Shown piece by piece: positions 9,970 to 18,946 of a stretch of DNA of 64,000 bases. The stretch is from the NCBI RefSeq assembly GCF_018502625.1, contig NZ_CP075566.1, positions 1,307,001-1,371,000 on the forward strand. The letters run 5' to 3'. The DNA is from Pseudomonas hormoni. Its GTDB lineage: Bacteria; Pseudomonadota; Gammaproteobacteria; Pseudomonadales; Pseudomonadaceae. The translations under genes were made by a program, and so were the position numbers. The notes beneath the pieces were generated by a model. It was not told where the DNA came from and made no database searches. It saw only the letters and a program-made list of their open reading frames with translations. How positions within the stretch are numbered: the first letter of the stretch is position 1; each line of letters starts with the position of its first letter.

Positions 9970-12057
9970 ATGAGTTATCAGGTTCTTGCACGTAAATGGC
10001 GTCCGCGCTCGTTCCGCGAAATGGTCGGCCAGACCCATGTGCTCAAGGCTCTGATCAATGCCTTGGACAGCCAGCGGCTGCACCACGCCTACCTGTTTAC
10101 CGGGACGCGCGGGGTCGGCAAGACCACCATCGCGCGGATCATCGCCAAATGCCTGAACTGTGAAACAGGTATCACTTCGACGCCCTGTGGCGAGTGCTCG
10201 GTGTGCCGCGAGATCGATGAAGGTCGCTTCGTCGACCTGATCGAGATCGACGCCGCGAGCCGGACCAAGGTCGAGGACACCCGCGAGCTGCTCGACAACG
10301 TGCAGTACGCCCCGAGCCGCGGGCGCTTCAAGGTCTACCTGATCGACGAAGTGCACATGCTCTCCAGCCATTCCTTCAATGCGCTGCTGAAAACCCTCGA
10401 AGAGCCACCGCCCTACGTCAAATTCATTCTGGCGACGACTGATCCGCAGAAACTTCCTGCAACTATTTTGTCGCGGTGCCTGCAGTTCTCCCTGAAAAAC
10501 ATGACCCCGGAACGCGTGGTCGAGCATTTGACCCACGTGCTGAGTGTCGAGAACGTGCCGTTCGAAGACGACGCGCTGTGGCTATTGGGCCGCGCCGCCG
10601 ACGGTTCGATGCGCGACGCCATGAGCCTGACCGACCAGGCGATTGCCTTCGGTGAGGGCAAAGTCATGGCCTCCGACGTGCGGGCAATGCTCGGGACGCT
10701 CGATCACGGTCAGGTTTACGATGTTCTGCATGCGCTGATCGAAGGCGACGCCAAGGCGTTGCTCGAAGCCGTCCGTCATCTGGCCGAACAAGGCCCGGAC
10801 TGGAACGGCGTGCTCTCGGAAATTCTTAACGTGCTGCACCGTGTCGCCATCGCCCAGGCCTTGCCTGAAGGTGTCGACAATGGTCACGGCGACCGTGATC
10901 GGGTGTTGGCGCTGGCCCAGGCCTTGCCGGCCGAAGACGTGCAGTTCTACTACCAGATGGGCCTGATCGGCCGCCGCGATTTGCCGCTGGCGCCAGACCC
11001 GCGCGGTGGTTTTGAAATGGTCCTGCTGCGAATGCTGGCGTTCCGGCCCGCAGACACCGAAGACGCACCGAGGCAACCGCTAAAGCCAGTGGGGATCAGC
11101 CAGGCCACAGTTGATTCCGCAAACTCAGTGGCTGCCGCGCCGGTTGTTGCGCCGGTAGTCGCTGCGGCAGTTGCACCGGTCGCTGCGGTTGTTGCGCCAG
11201 TTCCTGCTCCAGTTCCCGCACCAGAGCCTGAGCGGGTCGCTCCCGTTGTCGTGCCTGAACCGGTTGTCGCGCCCGAGCCAGTCGCGGTTGAAGCCGTCGT
11301 CGATCTGCCATGGAACGACCCGGTAGAGCCCGAAGTCGTTCAGCAGCCAGCCGTCGAGCCGGTGCTGGAAACAGCCAGCGAACAACCCGAATTGCCCCCG
11401 ATGCCGTTGCCGACGCCTGACAGCGTTGTGCCGGACGCGACGGAGTGGGCCGCTGCGCCAATCCCGGAACCGTCCGTCGCCGACGTCGACGCCGCTACAC
11501 CCGGCATTGACCCCGACGACGAGCCGCCGCTGGACGAAGATTACATCGAGCCGGACATGGATTCGGCTTACAGCTACCTCGACGAACTGGCCAGCGAACA
11601 TACCGCCGAGCCAGCGCCGGAGCCCGAGCCTGAACCGGCCGCCATGCCCGCCACGGGTCTGGCCCTGCAATGGCTGGAGCTGTTCCCGAAACTGCCGATT
11701 TCCGGCATGACCGGCAGCATCGCCGCCAACTGCACGCTGATCTCGGTGGACGGCGACCATTGGCTGATGCACCTGGACCCGGCCCACAGCGCCTTGTTCA
11801 ACGCGACCCAGCAGCGTCGTCTCAACGATGCGTTGAACCAGTTTCACGGGCGCACGCTGACCCTGAGCATGGAGCTGATCAAGCCCGAGCAGGAAACCCC
11901 GGCCCAGGCCGCGTTCCGGCGTCGAGCAAACCGTCAGCGGGAGGCCGAGGAATCGATCCACGGTGATCCGTTCATCCAGCAAATGATGCAGCAGTTCGGT
12001 GCGGTGGTCCGTAACGATACTATTGAACCTGTCGAAGCCCTGGCCAGTCAGGGTTAA
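9970..12057 (+). CDS. dnaX: DNA polymerase III subunits gamma and tau
   Basis: This is the clamp-loader ATPase that ties the replicative polymerases to the helicase. The ATG at 9970 gives the family start MSYQVLARKWRPRSFREMVG; a TTG five codons upstream is ignored. Product 695 residues. Walker A is GTRGVGKT (45-52). The four-cysteine zinc module is CLNCETGITSTPCGECSVC, the Walker B-like motif is LIDEVHMLS, and sensor SRC is in TILSRCLQF. After the collar domain comes a long Ala/Pro/Val/Glu-rich linker (about 370-540) that is nearly repetitive. The tau-specific C-terminal domain follows (LALQWLELFPKLPISG). I found no A-rich slippery site for a programmed frameshift to make gamma. Confidence 0.97.
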   Translation: MSYQVLARKWRPRSFREMVGQTHVLKALINALDSQRLHHAYLFTGTRGVGKTTIARIIAKCLNCETGITSTPCGECSVCREIDEGRFVDLIEIDAASRTKVEDTRELLDNVQYAPSRGRFKVYLIDEVHMLSSHSFNALLKTLEEPPPYVKFILATTDPQKLPATILSRCLQFSLKNMTPERVVEHLTHVLSVENVPFEDDALWLLGRAADGSMRDAMSLTDQAIAFGEGKVMASDVRAMLGTLDHGQVYDVLHALIEGDAKALLEAVRHLAEQGPDWNGVLSEILNVLHRVAIAQALPEGVDNGHGDRDRVLALAQALPAEDVQFYYQMGLIGRRDLPLAPDPRGGFEMVLLRMLAFRPADTEDAPRQPLKPVGISQATVDSANSVAAAPVVAPVVAAAVAPVAAVVAPVPAPVPAPEPERVAPVVVPEPVVAPEPVAVEAVVDLPWNDPVEPEVVQQPAVEPVLETASEQPELPPMPLPTPDSVVPDATEWAAAPIPEPSVADVDAATPGIDPDDEPPLDEDYIEPDMDSAYSYLDELASEHTAEPAPEPEPEPAAMPATGLALQWLELFPKLPISGMTGSIAANCTLISVDGDHWLMHLDPAHSALFNATQQRRLNDALNQFHGRTLTLSMELIKPEQETPAQAAFRRRANRQREAEESIHGDPFIQQMMQQFGAVVRNDTIEPVEALASQG

Positions 12058-12066
12058 TAACTGAAG

Positions 12067-12098
12067 GCGTCCGGCCGCAAGGGCCGGGCGCTGTTTTT
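12067..12098 (+). terminator. Terminator or attenuator between dnaX and ybaB
   Basis: A ten-base-pair stem (GCGTCCGGCC / GGCCGGGCGC) is followed by TGTTTTT, just after the dnaX stop and 26 bp before ybaB. It may partly stop transcription between the two genes. Confidence 0.7.
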
Positions 12099-12123
12099 AT
12101 CCAAGTACTTTGAGGTGATTCCC

Positions 12124-12462
12124 ATGATGAAAGGTGGCATGGCCGGCCTGATGAAGCAGGCGCAGCAGATGCAGGAAAAAATGGCCAAGATGCAGGAAGA
12201 ACTGGCCAACGCCGAAGTCACCGGTGTAGCGGGCGGCGGCGTGGTCAGCGTGGTGATGACCGGTCGTCACGACGTCAAGCGCGTGACCATCGACCCAACC
12301 ATGTTTGAAGGCCTGAGCGAAGACGACAGGGAAATGCTGGAAGCGGTATTGGCCGCCGCCGTCAACGATGCCGTGCGCAAGATCGAAGCCAACAGCCAGG
12401 ACAAAATGTCCGGCATGACCGCTGGCATGCAATTGCCTCCGGGCATGAAACTGCCATTCTGA
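12124..12462 (+). CDS. ybaB: Nucleoid-associated protein YbaB/EbfC
   Basis: A small homodimeric DNA-binding protein that coats the nucleoid. The chosen start gives 112 residues beginning [20 protein letters not shown], the conserved N-terminal helix, after a GAGGTG ribosome site. The core strand region [20 protein letters not shown] and the Gly/Met/Pro-rich tail ([18 protein letters not shown]) are typical. Its place after dnaX is conserved in many gammaproteobacteria, usually with recR next. Here a reductase gene and a REPIN intervene. Confidence 0.95.
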   Translation: MMKGGMAGLMKQAQQMQEKMAKMQEELANAEVTGVAGGGVVSVVMTGRHDVKRVTIDPTMFEGLSEDDREMLEAVLAAAVNDAVRKIEANSQDKMSGMTAGMQLPPGMKLPF

Positions 12463-12489
12463 TTCGCCAAGGCGCGTCGGATGAGCTAC

Positions 12490-12522
12490 AAAAAAATGCC
12501 AGGCATCGCGCCTGGCATTTTT
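12490..12522 (+). terminator. Intrinsic terminator after ybaB
   Basis: ATGCCAGG / CCTGGCAT stem with an A-run before and TTTTTGTTT after. It ends the dnaX-ybaB transcript. Confidence 0.85.
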
Positions 12523-12542
12523 GTTTGTGGCTAGTTAAAACC

Positions 12543-12633
12543 TGTGGCGAGGGAGCTTGCTCCCGTTGGGCTGCGTAGCAGTCCCTTTTTGAGGCCGCCC
12601 CGCGACCTAGCGGGAGCAAGCTCCCTCGCCACA
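12543..12633. repeat. REPIN 4
   Basis: Inverted arms TGTGGCGAGGGAGCTTGCTC and GAGCAAGCTCCCTCGCCACA around a CTGCGTAGCAGTCCC centre. It lies upstream of the reductase gene, inside the longest open version of that frame. Confidence 0.9.
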
Positions 12634-12720
12634 ATGAAAAGCAGAAACATCGAACGCGAAACCGCCACAAAGGTCTGCTCCCCTATACCTCTGAATTCAT
12701 CGATCAAAGGAGACGCTCAC

Positions 12721-13755
12721 ATGCCTGAAGCATTGACCCTCAACCAACGTATCGTCCTGGCGTCCCGCCCGGTTGGCGCGCCGACGCCAGAGAATTTCCG
12801 CCTGGAAAGGGAAGCGCTGCCGGACCTGGCCGATGGTCAGGTACTGCTCAAGACCCTTTTTCTGTCACTGGACCCTTACATGCGCGGGCGCATGAGTGAT
12901 GCACCGTCCTACGCGGCGCCGGTAGAAATCGACGAGGTGATGACCGGCGGGGCTGTCAGCCGGGTCGAGCGTTCGATGAATCCCAAGTTTCATGAAGGTG
13001 ATCTGGTCGTCGGCGCTACCGGGTGGCAGAGCCACAGCATCAGCGACGGTCGCAACATCATTCCCGTGCCGTCCGGGCTGCCGAGCCCGTCGATGGCGCT
13101 GGGCGTGCTCGGCATGCCCGGGATGACCGCTTACATGGGGTTGATGGACATCGGCCAACCCCAATCCGGCGAAACCCTGGTGGTCGCTGCGGCGTCCGGC
13201 GCTGTGGGTTCGGTGGTCGGCCAGGTGGCGAAGATCAAGGGCCTGCGTGTGGTCGGTGTTGCGGGCGGCGCGGACAAGTGCCGTTATGTGGTGGATGAGT
13301 TGGGCTTCGATGCCTGCATCGATCACAAGAGCTCGAATTTCGCCGATGAACTGGCGCAGGCCTGTCCAAAGGGCGTCGACATCTATTACGAGAACGTCGG
13401 CGGCAAGGTATTCGACGCGGTGGTGCCGTTGCTCAACCCCAAGGCTCGCATTCCGCTTTGCGGTTTGATCGCGTCGTACAACGCCCACGAAGCCCCGACC
13501 GGCCCGGATCGCCTGCCGCAATTGCAGCGAACCTTGCTGACCAAACGTGTGCGCATCCAGGGTTTCATCGTGTTTGATGACTACGGTGATCGCCAGCCGG
13601 AGTTTGTCAGCGCCATGGCGCCGTGGGTGCGAGACGGCAAGGTGAAATTCCGTGAAGACGTTGTTGATGGTCTGGAGAACGCACCCGAGGCGTTCATCGG
13701 TCTGCTGGAAGGACGCAACTTCGGCAAACTGGTGGTGCGGGTCGCTCAGGACTGA
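12721..13755 (+). CDS. NADP-dependent oxidoreductase, CurA/YncB-like (MDR superfamily)
   Basis: A zinc-independent medium-chain reductase of 344 residues, related to curcumin reductase CurA and leukotriene B4 dehydrogenases, which reduce the double bond of enones. The ATG at 12721 follows AAAGGAG at ideal spacing; the longer open frame runs back through a REPIN and is rejected. The N-terminal GroES-like part has SLDPYMRGRMSD. The nucleotide-binding motif is AASGAVGSVVGQVAKIKG, followed by GVAGGADKC. YYENVGGKVFDAV and PLCGLIASYN are family hallmarks. It sits between ybaB and recR, breaking a usually tight cluster. The substrate is unknown. Confidence 0.9.
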   Translation: MPEALTLNQRIVLASRPVGAPTPENFRLEREALPDLADGQVLLKTLFLSLDPYMRGRMSDAPSYAAPVEIDEVMTGGAVSRVERSMNPKFHEGDLVVGATGWQSHSISDGRNIIPVPSGLPSPSMALGVLGMPGMTAYMGLMDIGQPQSGETLVVAAASGAVGSVVGQVAKIKGLRVVGVAGGADKCRYVVDELGFDACIDHKSSNFADELAQACPKGVDIYYENVGGKVFDAVVPLLNPKARIPLCGLIASYNAHEAPTGPDRLPQLQRTLLTKRVRIQGFIVFDDYGDRQPEFVSAMAPWVRDGKVKFREDVVDGLENAPEAFIGLLEGRNFGKLVVRVAQD

Positions 13756-13820
13756 ATAATTGACGCTCATACGAGGCGCGGGTATAAACCGCGTCTCGTT
13801 GTTTTGTCGGACGTTTCCCC

Positions 13821-14423
13821 ATGAGCTTCAGCCCTTTGATTCGCCAACTGATCGATGCCCTGCGAATTTTGCCAGGTGTGGGTCAGAAAACTGCCCAGCG
13901 CATGGCCTTGCAGCTGCTCGAACGTGATCGCAGCGGTGGCTCGCGCCTGGCGTCGGCGTTGAGCCAGGCCATGGAAGGGGTGGGCCACTGCCGGTTGTGC
14001 CGCACGCTGACCGAAGACGACCTGTGCCCGCAATGTGCCGATACCCGTCGCGACGACACCTTGCTGTGTGTGGTGGAAGGACCGATGGATGTCTACGCGG
14101 TGGAGCAGACCGGTTTCCGGGGGCGTTATTTCGTGCTCAAGGGCCATCTGTCTCCGCTTGATGGGCTAGGGCCGGAAGCCATCGGGATTCCGCAGTTGCT
14201 GGCGCGGATAGAAGAGGCGGGCACGTTTACTGAAGTCATCCTGGCCACCAACCCGACGGTTGAAGGTGAAGCCACGGCGCATTACATCGCGCAGTTGCTG
14301 AGCAACAAAGGTCTGATCGCCTCGCGCATTGCCCACGGCGTGCCGTTGGGTGGTGAGTTGGAATTGGTGGATGGCGGGACGTTGGCGCATTCGTTTGCGG
14401 GGCGTAAGCCGATAGCTTTGTAA
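13821..14423 (+). CDS. recR: Recombination mediator RecR
   Basis: RecR works with RecO (and RecF) to load RecA on single-stranded gaps. Length 200 residues, standard for the family. An N-terminal helix-hairpin-helix ([20 protein letters not shown]) is followed by the Cys4 zinc finger at C57, C60, C69 and C72 ([16 protein letters not shown]). The Toprim domain begins at [18 protein letters not shown], and the C-terminal Walker-like region includes [16 protein letters not shown]. It lies 65 bp after the reductase and may be expressed from its own promoter or by read-through. Confidence 0.97.
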   Translation: MSFSPLIRQLIDALRILPGVGQKTAQRMALQLLERDRSGGSRLASALSQAMEGVGHCRLCRTLTEDDLCPQCADTRRDDTLLCVVEGPMDVYAVEQTGFRGRYFVLKGHLSPLDGLGPEAIGIPQLLARIEEAGTFTEVILATNPTVEGEATAHYIAQLLSNKGLIASRIAHGVPLGGELELVDGGTLAHSFAGRKPIAL

Positions 14424-14440
14424 TGTGTAGTGGCTGGGCG

Positions 14441-14513
14441 GACGCCTTCGCGGGCAAGCCTCGCTCCTACGGGAATATATGATCCCTGTAGGAGCGAGGC
14501 TTGCCCGCGAAGG
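14441..14513. repeat. REPIN 5 (TAGGAGCGAGGCTTGCCCGCGA class)
   Basis: Compact inverted pair: CTTCGCGGGCAAGCCTCGCT on the left and AGCGAGGCTTGCCCGCGAAG on the right, with a spacer of about ten bases. It lies between recR and the acyl-CoA dehydrogenase. Confidence 0.9.
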
Positions 14514-14552
14514 GAACACCTCGGTTTACCTCGTTCACACAATCCTGTTGAA

Positions 14553-14572
14553 AACCAAGCAAACGCTCGGTT
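14553..14572. promoter_or_regulatory. Imperfect palindrome, candidate TetR-type operator
   Basis: AACCAAGC (14553-14560) and GCTCGGTT (14565-14572) match at 7 of 8 inverted positions around AAAC. It sits 32 bp before the acyl-CoA dehydrogenase start. Operators of this shape are common for TetR-family regulators of fatty-acid genes. The regulator itself is not in the window. Confidence 0.4.
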
Positions 14573-14604
14573 AACTTCGCTGAACCCTTCAGTGGAGTTC
14601 GCCG

Positions 14605-15753
14605 ATGCCTGCCTTTCAGGAATACTTCGACCCCAGCCACCAATTGGTCCGTGACAGCGTCAGACGTTTCGTCGAGCGCGAGATTCTTCCGGACATCGAC
14701 CAGTGGGAAGAAGCTGAAAGCTTTCCCCGCGAGCTTTACCTCAAGGCCGGTGCGGCAGGGATTCTGGGGATCGGTTACCCCGAAGCCCTGGGCGGCAGCC
14801 ACGAAGGTGATCTGTTCGCCAAGATCGCCGCCAGCGAAGAGTTGATGCGCTGCGGCTCCGGCGGGTTGGTAGCGGGGCTCGGCTCGCTGGACATCGGCCT
14901 GCCGCCGATCCTCAAATGGGCCAGGCCCGAGGTCCGGGATCGCGTCGTGCCGCCCGTACTCGCCGGCGAGAAGATCAGCGCACTGGCCGTGACCGAGCCC
15001 AGTGGCGGCTCCGATGTGGCCAACCTGCAAACCCGCGCCGTGCGCGACGGCGACTTCTACCGGGTCAGCGGCAGCAAAACTTTTATCACCAGTGGCGTGC
15101 GCGCGGATTACTACACCGTCGCGGTGCGTACCGGCGCGCCCGGATTTGGTGGCATCAGCCTGTTGCTGATCGAGAAGGGCACGCCGGGTTTCACCGTCGG
15201 CCGCCAATTGAAGAAAATGGGCTGGTGGGCGTCGGACACGGCCGAGTTGTTCTTCGATGATTGCCGAGTACCTGAAGGCAATCTGATCGGCGCCGAAAAC
15301 ATGGGCTTCGCCTGCATCATGGGCAACTTCCAGAGTGAACGCCTGGCCTTGGCGCTGATGGCCAACATGACCGCGCAACTGGCGCTGGAGGAAAGCCTGA
15401 AGTGGGCGCGTCAGCGCGAGGCGTTCGGCAAACCCATCGGCAAATTTCAGGTGCTCAAGCATCGCCTTGCGGAAATGGCAACGGCGCTGGAAGTGTCACG
15501 GGAATTCACCTACCGGCAGGCGGCGAAAATGGCTGCCGGGCAGAGTGTGATCAAGGAGATTTCCATGGCCAAGAATTTTGCGACGGACACGGCGGATCGG
15601 ATTACCACGGATGCGGTGCAGATTCTGGGGGGCTTGGGGTATATGCGTGAAAGTCTGGTGGAGCGGCTGTACCGCGACAATCGCATCTTGTCGATTGGTG
15701 GCGGGACGCGGGAAGTGATGAACGAGATCATCAGCAAGCAGATGGGGTTGTAG
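14605..15753 (+). CDS. Acyl-CoA dehydrogenase
   Basis: An FAD enzyme introducing the alpha-beta double bond in an acyl-CoA, 382 residues. The N-terminal helical domain has DSVRRFVEREILPDIDQWEE. The first signature lies in ALAVTEPSGGSDVANLQTRA and the substrate/FAD segment is SGSKTFITSG. The C-terminal domain holds REAFGKPIGKFQVLKHRLAEM and QILGGLGYMRE. Chain-length preference cannot be read. No electron-transfer or other beta-oxidation genes adjoin it. A palindrome upstream suggests control by a TetR-type repressor. P. aeruginosa has a comparable gene directly after recR (from memory). Confidence 0.92.
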   Translation: MPAFQEYFDPSHQLVRDSVRRFVEREILPDIDQWEEAESFPRELYLKAGAAGILGIGYPEALGGSHEGDLFAKIAASEELMRCGSGGLVAGLGSLDIGLPPILKWARPEVRDRVVPPVLAGEKISALAVTEPSGGSDVANLQTRAVRDGDFYRVSGSKTFITSGVRADYYTVAVRTGAPGFGGISLLLIEKGTPGFTVGRQLKKMGWWASDTAELFFDDCRVPEGNLIGAENMGFACIMGNFQSERLALALMANMTAQLALEESLKWARQREAFGKPIGKFQVLKHRLAEMATALEVSREFTYRQAAKMAAGQSVIKEISMAKNFATDTADRITTDAVQILGGLGYMRESLVERLYRDNRILSIGGGTREVMNEIISKQMGL

Positions 15754-15770
15754 TGGGTGGTGTGGCGGCT

Positions 15771-15869
15771 GGCCTCATCGCGGGCAAGCCCGCTCCCACA
15801 GTGTTCAGCTTTGTTCACAAAATCTGTAAACGCCACAGAACCTGTGGGAGCGGGCTTGCCCGCGATGGC
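15771..15869. repeat. REPIN 6
   Basis: CATCGCGGGCAAGCCCGCTC on the left and GAGCGGGCTTGCCCGCGATG on the right, around a 40-bp spacer, between the convergent acyl-CoA dehydrogenase and apt genes. Confidence 0.9.
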
Positions 15870-15886
15870 GTCGGTGAAGGCGCCGC

Positions 15887-16435
15887 TTACTGATCGCTCA
15901 ACGCAAACTGCGTCAGACAGAAAGTAGGAATCCCCATATCCTCCAGCCGTTGCGACCCACCCAACTCCGGCAAATCAATAATCGCCGCCGCTTCATGCAC
16001 CCGCGCCCCCATGCGTCGAATCAGATTCGCCGCCGCAATCAGCGTGCCGCCGGTGGCGATCAAATCATCGAACATCACCACCGAATCGCCTTCGCAAAGA
16101 CTGTCGGCGTGCACTTCAAGGAAGGCTTCGCCGTACTCCGTCGCATAACCCTCGGCCAGCACGTCGGCCGGCAGTTTGCCTTGCTTGCGGAACAGCACCA
16201 GCGGCTTGTTCAACTGATAGGCCAGCACCGAACCGATCAGGAAACCACGGGCATCCATGGCACCGATGTGCGTGAAGTCAGCCTCGACGTAACGGTGGGC
16301 AAAGCTGTCCATCACCAGGCGCAGGGCGGTGGGCGACTGGAACAGCGGGGTGATGTCGCGAAAGATGACGCCCGGTTTCGGGAAGTCGATCACAGGGCGG
16401 ATCAGGGATTTGATGTCGAAGGAGTCGAAGACCAT
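15887..16435 (-). CDS. apt: Adenine phosphoribosyltransferase
   Basis: Purine salvage enzyme converting adenine and PRPP to AMP, 182 residues. Family landmarks are the N-terminal [35 protein letters not shown] and the PRPP-binding loop [14 protein letters not shown]. The C-terminal [11 protein letters not shown] is a pseudomonad-like tail. It is the most downstream gene of the minus-strand block that begins with the cbb3 operons. The start ATG lies about 80 bp after the anr stop, so co-transcription is possible but not shown. Confidence 0.96.
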   Translation of the reverse strand: MVFDSFDIKSLIRPVIDFPKPGVIFRDITPLFQSPTALRLVMDSFAHRYVEADFTHIGAMDARGFLIGSVLAYQLNKPLVLFRKQGKLPADVLAEGYATEYGEAFLEVHADSLCEGDSVVMFDDLIATGGTLIAAANLIRRMGARVHEAAAIIDLPELGGSQRLEDMGIPTFCLTQFALSDQ

Positions 16436-16514
16436 CGTCGAGTTGTCCTGGCAGGCTGCAAACGTCGCAGTATACCGGCGGCTGAACCGTTTCGCTCAGC
16501 CGCGAACGTCGGAT

Positions 16515-17249
16515 TCAGCCTTCGATCGAGCCACCGGCCAGGGCGCAGAGCTGGATCGGGTCAAGGATATGGATTTCCTTGCCTTCGGCGGCGATCAGTT
16601 CGTTCTGCTGGAAGCGTGTGAACACCCGCGACACGGTTTCCACCGCCAGGCCCAGGTAGTTACCGATTTCGTTGCGCGACATGCTCAGGCGGAACTGATT
16701 GGCCGAGAAGCCGCGAGCGCGGAAGCGCGCCGACAGGTTGACCAGGAACGTGGCAATGCGCTCGTCGGCGGTTTTTTTCGACAGCAGCAACATCATCTGT
16801 TGATCGTCGCGGATTTCGCGGCTCATCACGCGCATCAGCTGACGGCGCAATTGCGGCAGTTGCAGCGCCAGTTCGTCGAGGCGTTCGAACGGAATTTCAC
16901 AGACCGAGGTGGTTTCCAGTGCCTGCGCCGAGACCGGGTGCTTTTCCGTGTCCATGCCCGACAGGCCGACCAGTTCACTCGGCAAATGGAAACCGGTGAG
17001 CTGTTCTTCACCGCCATCGCTGAGGCTGAACGTTTTCAGGGCGCCAGAGCGTACTGCATAAACGGCATCGAAAACGTCGCCCTGGCGGAACAGGAATTCG
17101 CCCTTTTTCAACGGGCGGCCACGTTTAACGATCTCGTCCAGCGCATCCATGTCTTCCAGATTCAGAGAAAGTGGCAGGCAGAGGGGAGCCAGGCTGCAAT
17201 CCTTGCAATGGGCCTGGCTATGAGCGCGCAGCTTTACTGGCTCGGACAT
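16515..17249 (-). CDS. anr: Oxygen-sensing transcription factor Anr (FNR family)
   Basis: A global regulator of low-oxygen genes in Pseudomonas, active as a dimer when its [4Fe-4S] cluster is intact. The 244-residue protein keeps the four cluster cysteines: C15, C18 and C24 in [11 protein letters not shown], and C117 in [13 protein letters not shown]-type beta-roll follows ([20 protein letters not shown]), then a dimer helix. The C-terminal winged HTH carries the FNR recognition residues E-xx-SR in [13 protein letters not shown]. It therefore should bind TTGAT-N4-ATCAA. Such sites occur upstream of hemN and ccoN2 in this window. Confidence 0.97.
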   Translation of the reverse strand: MSEPVKLRAHSQAHCKDCSLAPLCLPLSLNLEDMDALDEIVKRGRPLKKGEFLFRQGDVFDAVYAVRSGALKTFSLSDGGEEQLTGFHLPSELVGLSGMDTEKHPVSAQALETTSVCEIPFERLDELALQLPQLRRQLMRVMSREIRDDQQMMLLLSKKTADERIATFLVNLSARFRARGFSANQFRLSMSRNEIGNYLGLAVETVSRVFTRFQQNELIAAEGKEIHILDPIQLCALAGGSIEG

Positions 17250-17361
17250 TTCTTAAATCCTTGTGGGAAAACACACATAAGACGTAAGGGTAACTCACGG
17301 GGAGACGATCAGGCCAGCGCTGTGCCGTTTTGTCACATCGCGGTGAAGGGGCGATGAAACG

Positions 17362-18747
17362 TTAGATCACTCGCGAAAACCGCTGGCGGTTCTGTTGTTC
17401 CAGGTAGGCATCGAACACCATGCACACCGAACGTACCAGCAATCGTCCGGCGGGCAGTACGTTGATCCGTTCATTGTTCAGTTCGATCAGCCCGTCTTCG
17501 GCCATGCCTTGCAACTGTGGCCACAACTCGCCGAAGTAGCCGCGAAAATCGATGTTGAAGGCCTGCTCGATCTCGGCGAATTCCACGTTGAAACTGCAAA
17601 TCAGTTGCTGAATCACCGCCCGCCGGACGCGGTCATCGGCGTTGCACAGCAGGCCGCGGTTGGTCGCCAGTTGCGTGGAAGCCAGGGCGTTCTGGTACTG
17701 ATTCAGGTCGCTGCTGTTCTGGCAGTACAGGTCGCCGATCTGGCTGATGGCCGAGACGCCCAGCCCGATCAAATCGCAATGACCGTGGGTGGTGTAGCCC
17801 TGGAAATTGCGTTGCAGGGTCGATTCTTCCTGGGCAATCGCCAGTTCATCGTCGGGCAGGGCGAAGTGGTCCATGCCGATGTAGCGATAGCCGGCGGCGG
17901 TCAGTTGTTCGATGGTGCGCTGGAGCATCTCCAGTTTCTGCGCCGGCATCGGCAGCTCGTCGCTGTTGATTCGCCGTTGCGGCATGAAGCGCTCCGGCAA
18001 GTGCGCGTAGTTGAACACCGACAACCGGTCCGGTTGCAGGTTGATCACTTCGTCGACCGTGCGGGCGAAGTTGTCGGGTGTCTGCCTTGGCAAACCATAG
18101 ATCAGGTCAATGTTGATCGAACGGAATTGCAGCGTCCTTGCGGCGTCGATTACCGCCCGGGTTTCTTCCAGGCTTTGCAGGCGATTCACCGCCCGTTGTA
18201 CGGCCGGGTCGAGGTCTTGCAAACCGATGCTGACCCGATTGAATCCCAGTTCACGGAGCAGGCCCATGGTCGACCAGTCGGCCTCGCGCGGGTCGATCTC
18301 GATGCCGTAGTCGCCGGTGTCGTCGTCCAGCAAGTTGAAGCTTTTGCGCAACTGGGCCATTAGCTGGCGCAATTCGTCATGGCTGAGAAAGGTTGGCGTG
18401 CCACCGCCGAAGTGCAGTTGCTCGACCTTTTGCGCCGGGTCGAGGTGGCAGGCAATCAGCTGGATTTCCTGCTCCAGGCGCTGCAGGTAGGGCAGGGCAC
18501 GGCCGCGATCCTTGGTGATGACTTTGTTGCAGGCGCAGTAGTAGCAAATGTTCGCGCAGAACGGCACGTGCACATACAGCGACAACGGGCGCAGGGCCTT
18601 GCGGCTTTCGCGCAGCGCATGGAACAGGTCGAAGGTGCCGACATGACCGTCGAACTGCACGGCGGTCGGGTAGGAGGTGTAGCGCGGTCCCGCCAGGTCA
18701 TAACGGCGGATCAGATCGGTGTCCCAACGAATGGCGTCGAGCATCAT
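17362..18747 (-). CDS. hemN: Oxygen-independent coproporphyrinogen III oxidase
   Basis: A radical-SAM enzyme making protoporphyrinogen IX without oxygen, needed for haem synthesis in microaerobic or anaerobic growth. The 461-residue product has the cluster motif CANICYYCAC (CxxxCxxC plus the extra cysteine typical of HemN) after LYVHVPF. GGGTPTFLS is the SAM-binding GGTP motif and YGLPRQTPDNF is a family signature. The C-terminal HemN domain includes FQGYTTHG and GLGVSAIS. Two adjacent ATGs (18747 and 18744) are possible starts. A perfect Anr box lies 65 bp upstream, and anr follows 112 bp downstream. Confidence 0.97.
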   Translation of the reverse strand: MMLDAIRWDTDLIRRYDLAGPRYTSYPTAVQFDGHVGTFDLFHALRESRKALRPLSLYVHVPFCANICYYCACNKVITKDRGRALPYLQRLEQEIQLIACHLDPAQKVEQLHFGGGTPTFLSHDELRQLMAQLRKSFNLLDDDTGDYGIEIDPREADWSTMGLLRELGFNRVSIGLQDLDPAVQRAVNRLQSLEETRAVIDAARTLQFRSINIDLIYGLPRQTPDNFARTVDEVINLQPDRLSVFNYAHLPERFMPQRRINSDELPMPAQKLEMLQRTIEQLTAAGYRYIGMDHFALPDDELAIAQEESTLQRNFQGYTTHGHCDLIGLGVSAISQIGDLYCQNSSDLNQYQNALASTQLATNRGLLCNADDRVRRAVIQQLICSFNVEFAEIEQAFNIDFRGYFGELWPQLQGMAEDGLIELNNERINVLPAGRLLVRSVCMVFDAYLEQQNRQRFSRVI

Positions 18748-18811
18748 GCGGGCATTCCCCCGGATAGGCTGGCAGTGTGGGCAAGTCTATGGGGTGCGGC
18801 GTTGGGGCATC

Positions 18812-18825
18812 TTGATTTGCATCAA
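18812..18825. promoter_or_regulatory. Anr/FNR box upstream of hemN
   Basis: TTGATTTGCATCAA matches the TTGAT-N4-ATCAA consensus at every defined base. It lies about 65 bp upstream of the hemN start. Anaerobic activation of hemN by Anr is known in P. aeruginosa, which supports the assignment. Confidence 0.88.
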
Positions 18826-18852
18826 CGGCAATGGGTGGCTGTGACGGGTTTT

Positions 18853-18944
18853 TGTGGCGAGGGAGCTCGCTCCCGCTGGGGCGCGAAGCGGCCCTAAAGA
18901 TGGGACAGCTGCGCAGTCCAGCGGGAGCAAGCTCCCTCGCCACA
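18853..18944. repeat. REPIN 7
   Basis: Inverted arms TGTGGCGAGGGAGCTCGCTC and GAGCAAGCTCCCTCGCCACA. It lies between the SafE-like gene (stop 18947) and the hemN promoter. The left arm carries CTCGC in place of CTTGC. Confidence 0.9.
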
Positions 18945-18946
18945 GG

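Noticed and set aside
9970..12057. Programmed frameshift in dnaX to make gamma
   Set aside because: No A-rich slippery heptamer with a following hairpin was found in the region where it occurs in E. coli; the linker here is GC-rich.
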